Of a stretch of 5,787 nucleotides of DNA, positions 5,521 through 5,787 are shown piece after piece. Numbering within the stretch: the stretch's first letter is position 1; every line of letters begins with the position of its first letter. Under the pieces are notes generated by a model. That model did not search any database. It had not been told where the DNA came from and saw only the letters and a list, made by a program, of their open reading frames with translations. The translations under genes were made by a program, and so were the position numbers. The stretch lies in assembly GCA_023427355.1 (NCBI GenBank), contig JAEZBK010000072.1, positions 1-5,787 of the forward strand, written 5' to 3'. This DNA comes from Pseudomonadota bacterium. Lineage in GTDB: Bacteria; Pseudomonadota; Alphaproteobacteria; Micropepsales; Micropepsaceae.

Positions 5521-5609
5521 CTGCGCCCGAAGCAGCGGATTGCGACCCGCACGCTACCGGGCAAAGATGACGGATGCCACCTGCCGCGACGGAAGCTCAA
5601 CCCGCGGTA
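5521..5609. other. Intergenic spacer without a recognisable signal
   Basis: This 89-bp stretch lies between the partial helical-protein gene and the acyl-activating gene, both on the minus strand. I found no convincing promoter pair, terminator hairpin with a T-run, or small ORF. That is compatible with read-through from the upstream gene. Confidence 0.4.
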
Positions 5610-5787
5610 TCAGGCGCGGAAATGACCGATCCAGCTCTGGAAGTCGCGGGCCAGCTTCTCGCGCTGGTCGCCGGCACGATGGAACAGGCCGGCCAGCTGC
5701 TCGCGCACGGGCTTGGCCTGGTCCCACATCTTTTCAGCCTGGGGCGCCACCGCCTTCTGCAGCGAGGGCAGCACCTCGGTCTGAAGC
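5610..5787 (-). CDS. C-terminal end of an unidentified helical protein (5' end outside window)
   Basis: The minus-strand frame is open from the window edge to a TGA at 5612-5610 and encodes the last 58 or so residues of a protein. I read LQTEVLPSLQKAVAPQ, then a helical stretch rich in Gln, Lys, Arg, Glu, Ala and Leu, ending in SWIGHFRA. It looks like amphipathic or coiled-coil helix with no Cys and no membrane segment. Codon use is like its neighbours, with G or C in most third positions. It is on the same strand as the acyl-activating gene and 89 bp upstream of it, so co-transcription is possible. A phasin or other helical accessory protein is conceivable given the PHA gene nearby, but nothing in this fragment proves it. 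Confidence 0.6.
   Translation of the reverse strand, partial: LQTEVLPSLQKAVAPQAEKMWDQAKPVREQLAGLFHRAGDQREKLARDFQSWIGHFRA

Noticed and set aside
5521..5609. Possible terminator between the partial gene and the synthetase
   Set aside because: No stable stem followed by a T-run was found on the minus strand.
4078..5625. Long plus-strand open frame of 515 codons opposite the synthetase
   Set aside because: It is a mirror of the GC-rich synthetase gene: His/Gly/Arg/Gln-rich with no domain, while the opposite strand carries every adenylate-forming motif in order.

Overview
This window looks like part of the chromosome of a GC-rich, aerobic, Gram-negative proteobacterium that can degrade polyhydroxyalkanoate (PHA). 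It is most likely an alphaproteobacterium; that placement rests on overall gene content and codon style and is inference. I see no phage, transposon, CRISPR, tRNA or rRNA signal. The region reads as ordinary core or metabolic chromosome with tightly packed, alternating-strand genes.

Layout from left to right: (1) the 3' part of an S1/P1-type zinc nuclease gene (+ strand); (2) an intracellular PHA depolymerase, phaZ (-), meeting it tail-to-tail with a 1-bp gap; (3) a glutathione S-transferase-family gene (+), divergent from phaZ across a 113-bp spacer that holds the phaZ promoter and a TGC-rich palindromic site; (4) a bacterioferritin gene, bfr (-), and upstream of it its ferredoxin partner bfd (-), a small iron-storage and release operon. 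bfr shares a CTAG with the GST stop codon. Its conserved frame has no normal start codon, and the natural ATG is one base out of frame. (5) A 159-bp divergent spacer with a near-consensus promoter for bfd-bfr, a direct repeat flanking its -10 box, and two inverted repeats. (6) A small secreted Gly/Tyr-rich protein of unknown function (+). (7) A stand-alone AMP-forming acyl-ACP/acyl-CoA synthetase (-) closely resembling the synthetase half of E. coli Aas, overlapping the Gly/Tyr gene tail-to-tail by 10 bp. (8) The C-terminal end of an unidentified helical protein (-), upstream of the synthetase on the same strand.

The functional themes are carbon-store and lipid handling (PhaZ, acyl-activating enzyme) and iron storage (Bfr, Bfd). 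Each of these genes belongs to a known family. The points most worth a second look are the bfr start problem, the candidate operators in the two divergent spacers, the unknown Gly/Tyr-rich secreted protein, and the single-domain Aas-like enzyme. I do not see evidence for a wholly new multi-gene system here.
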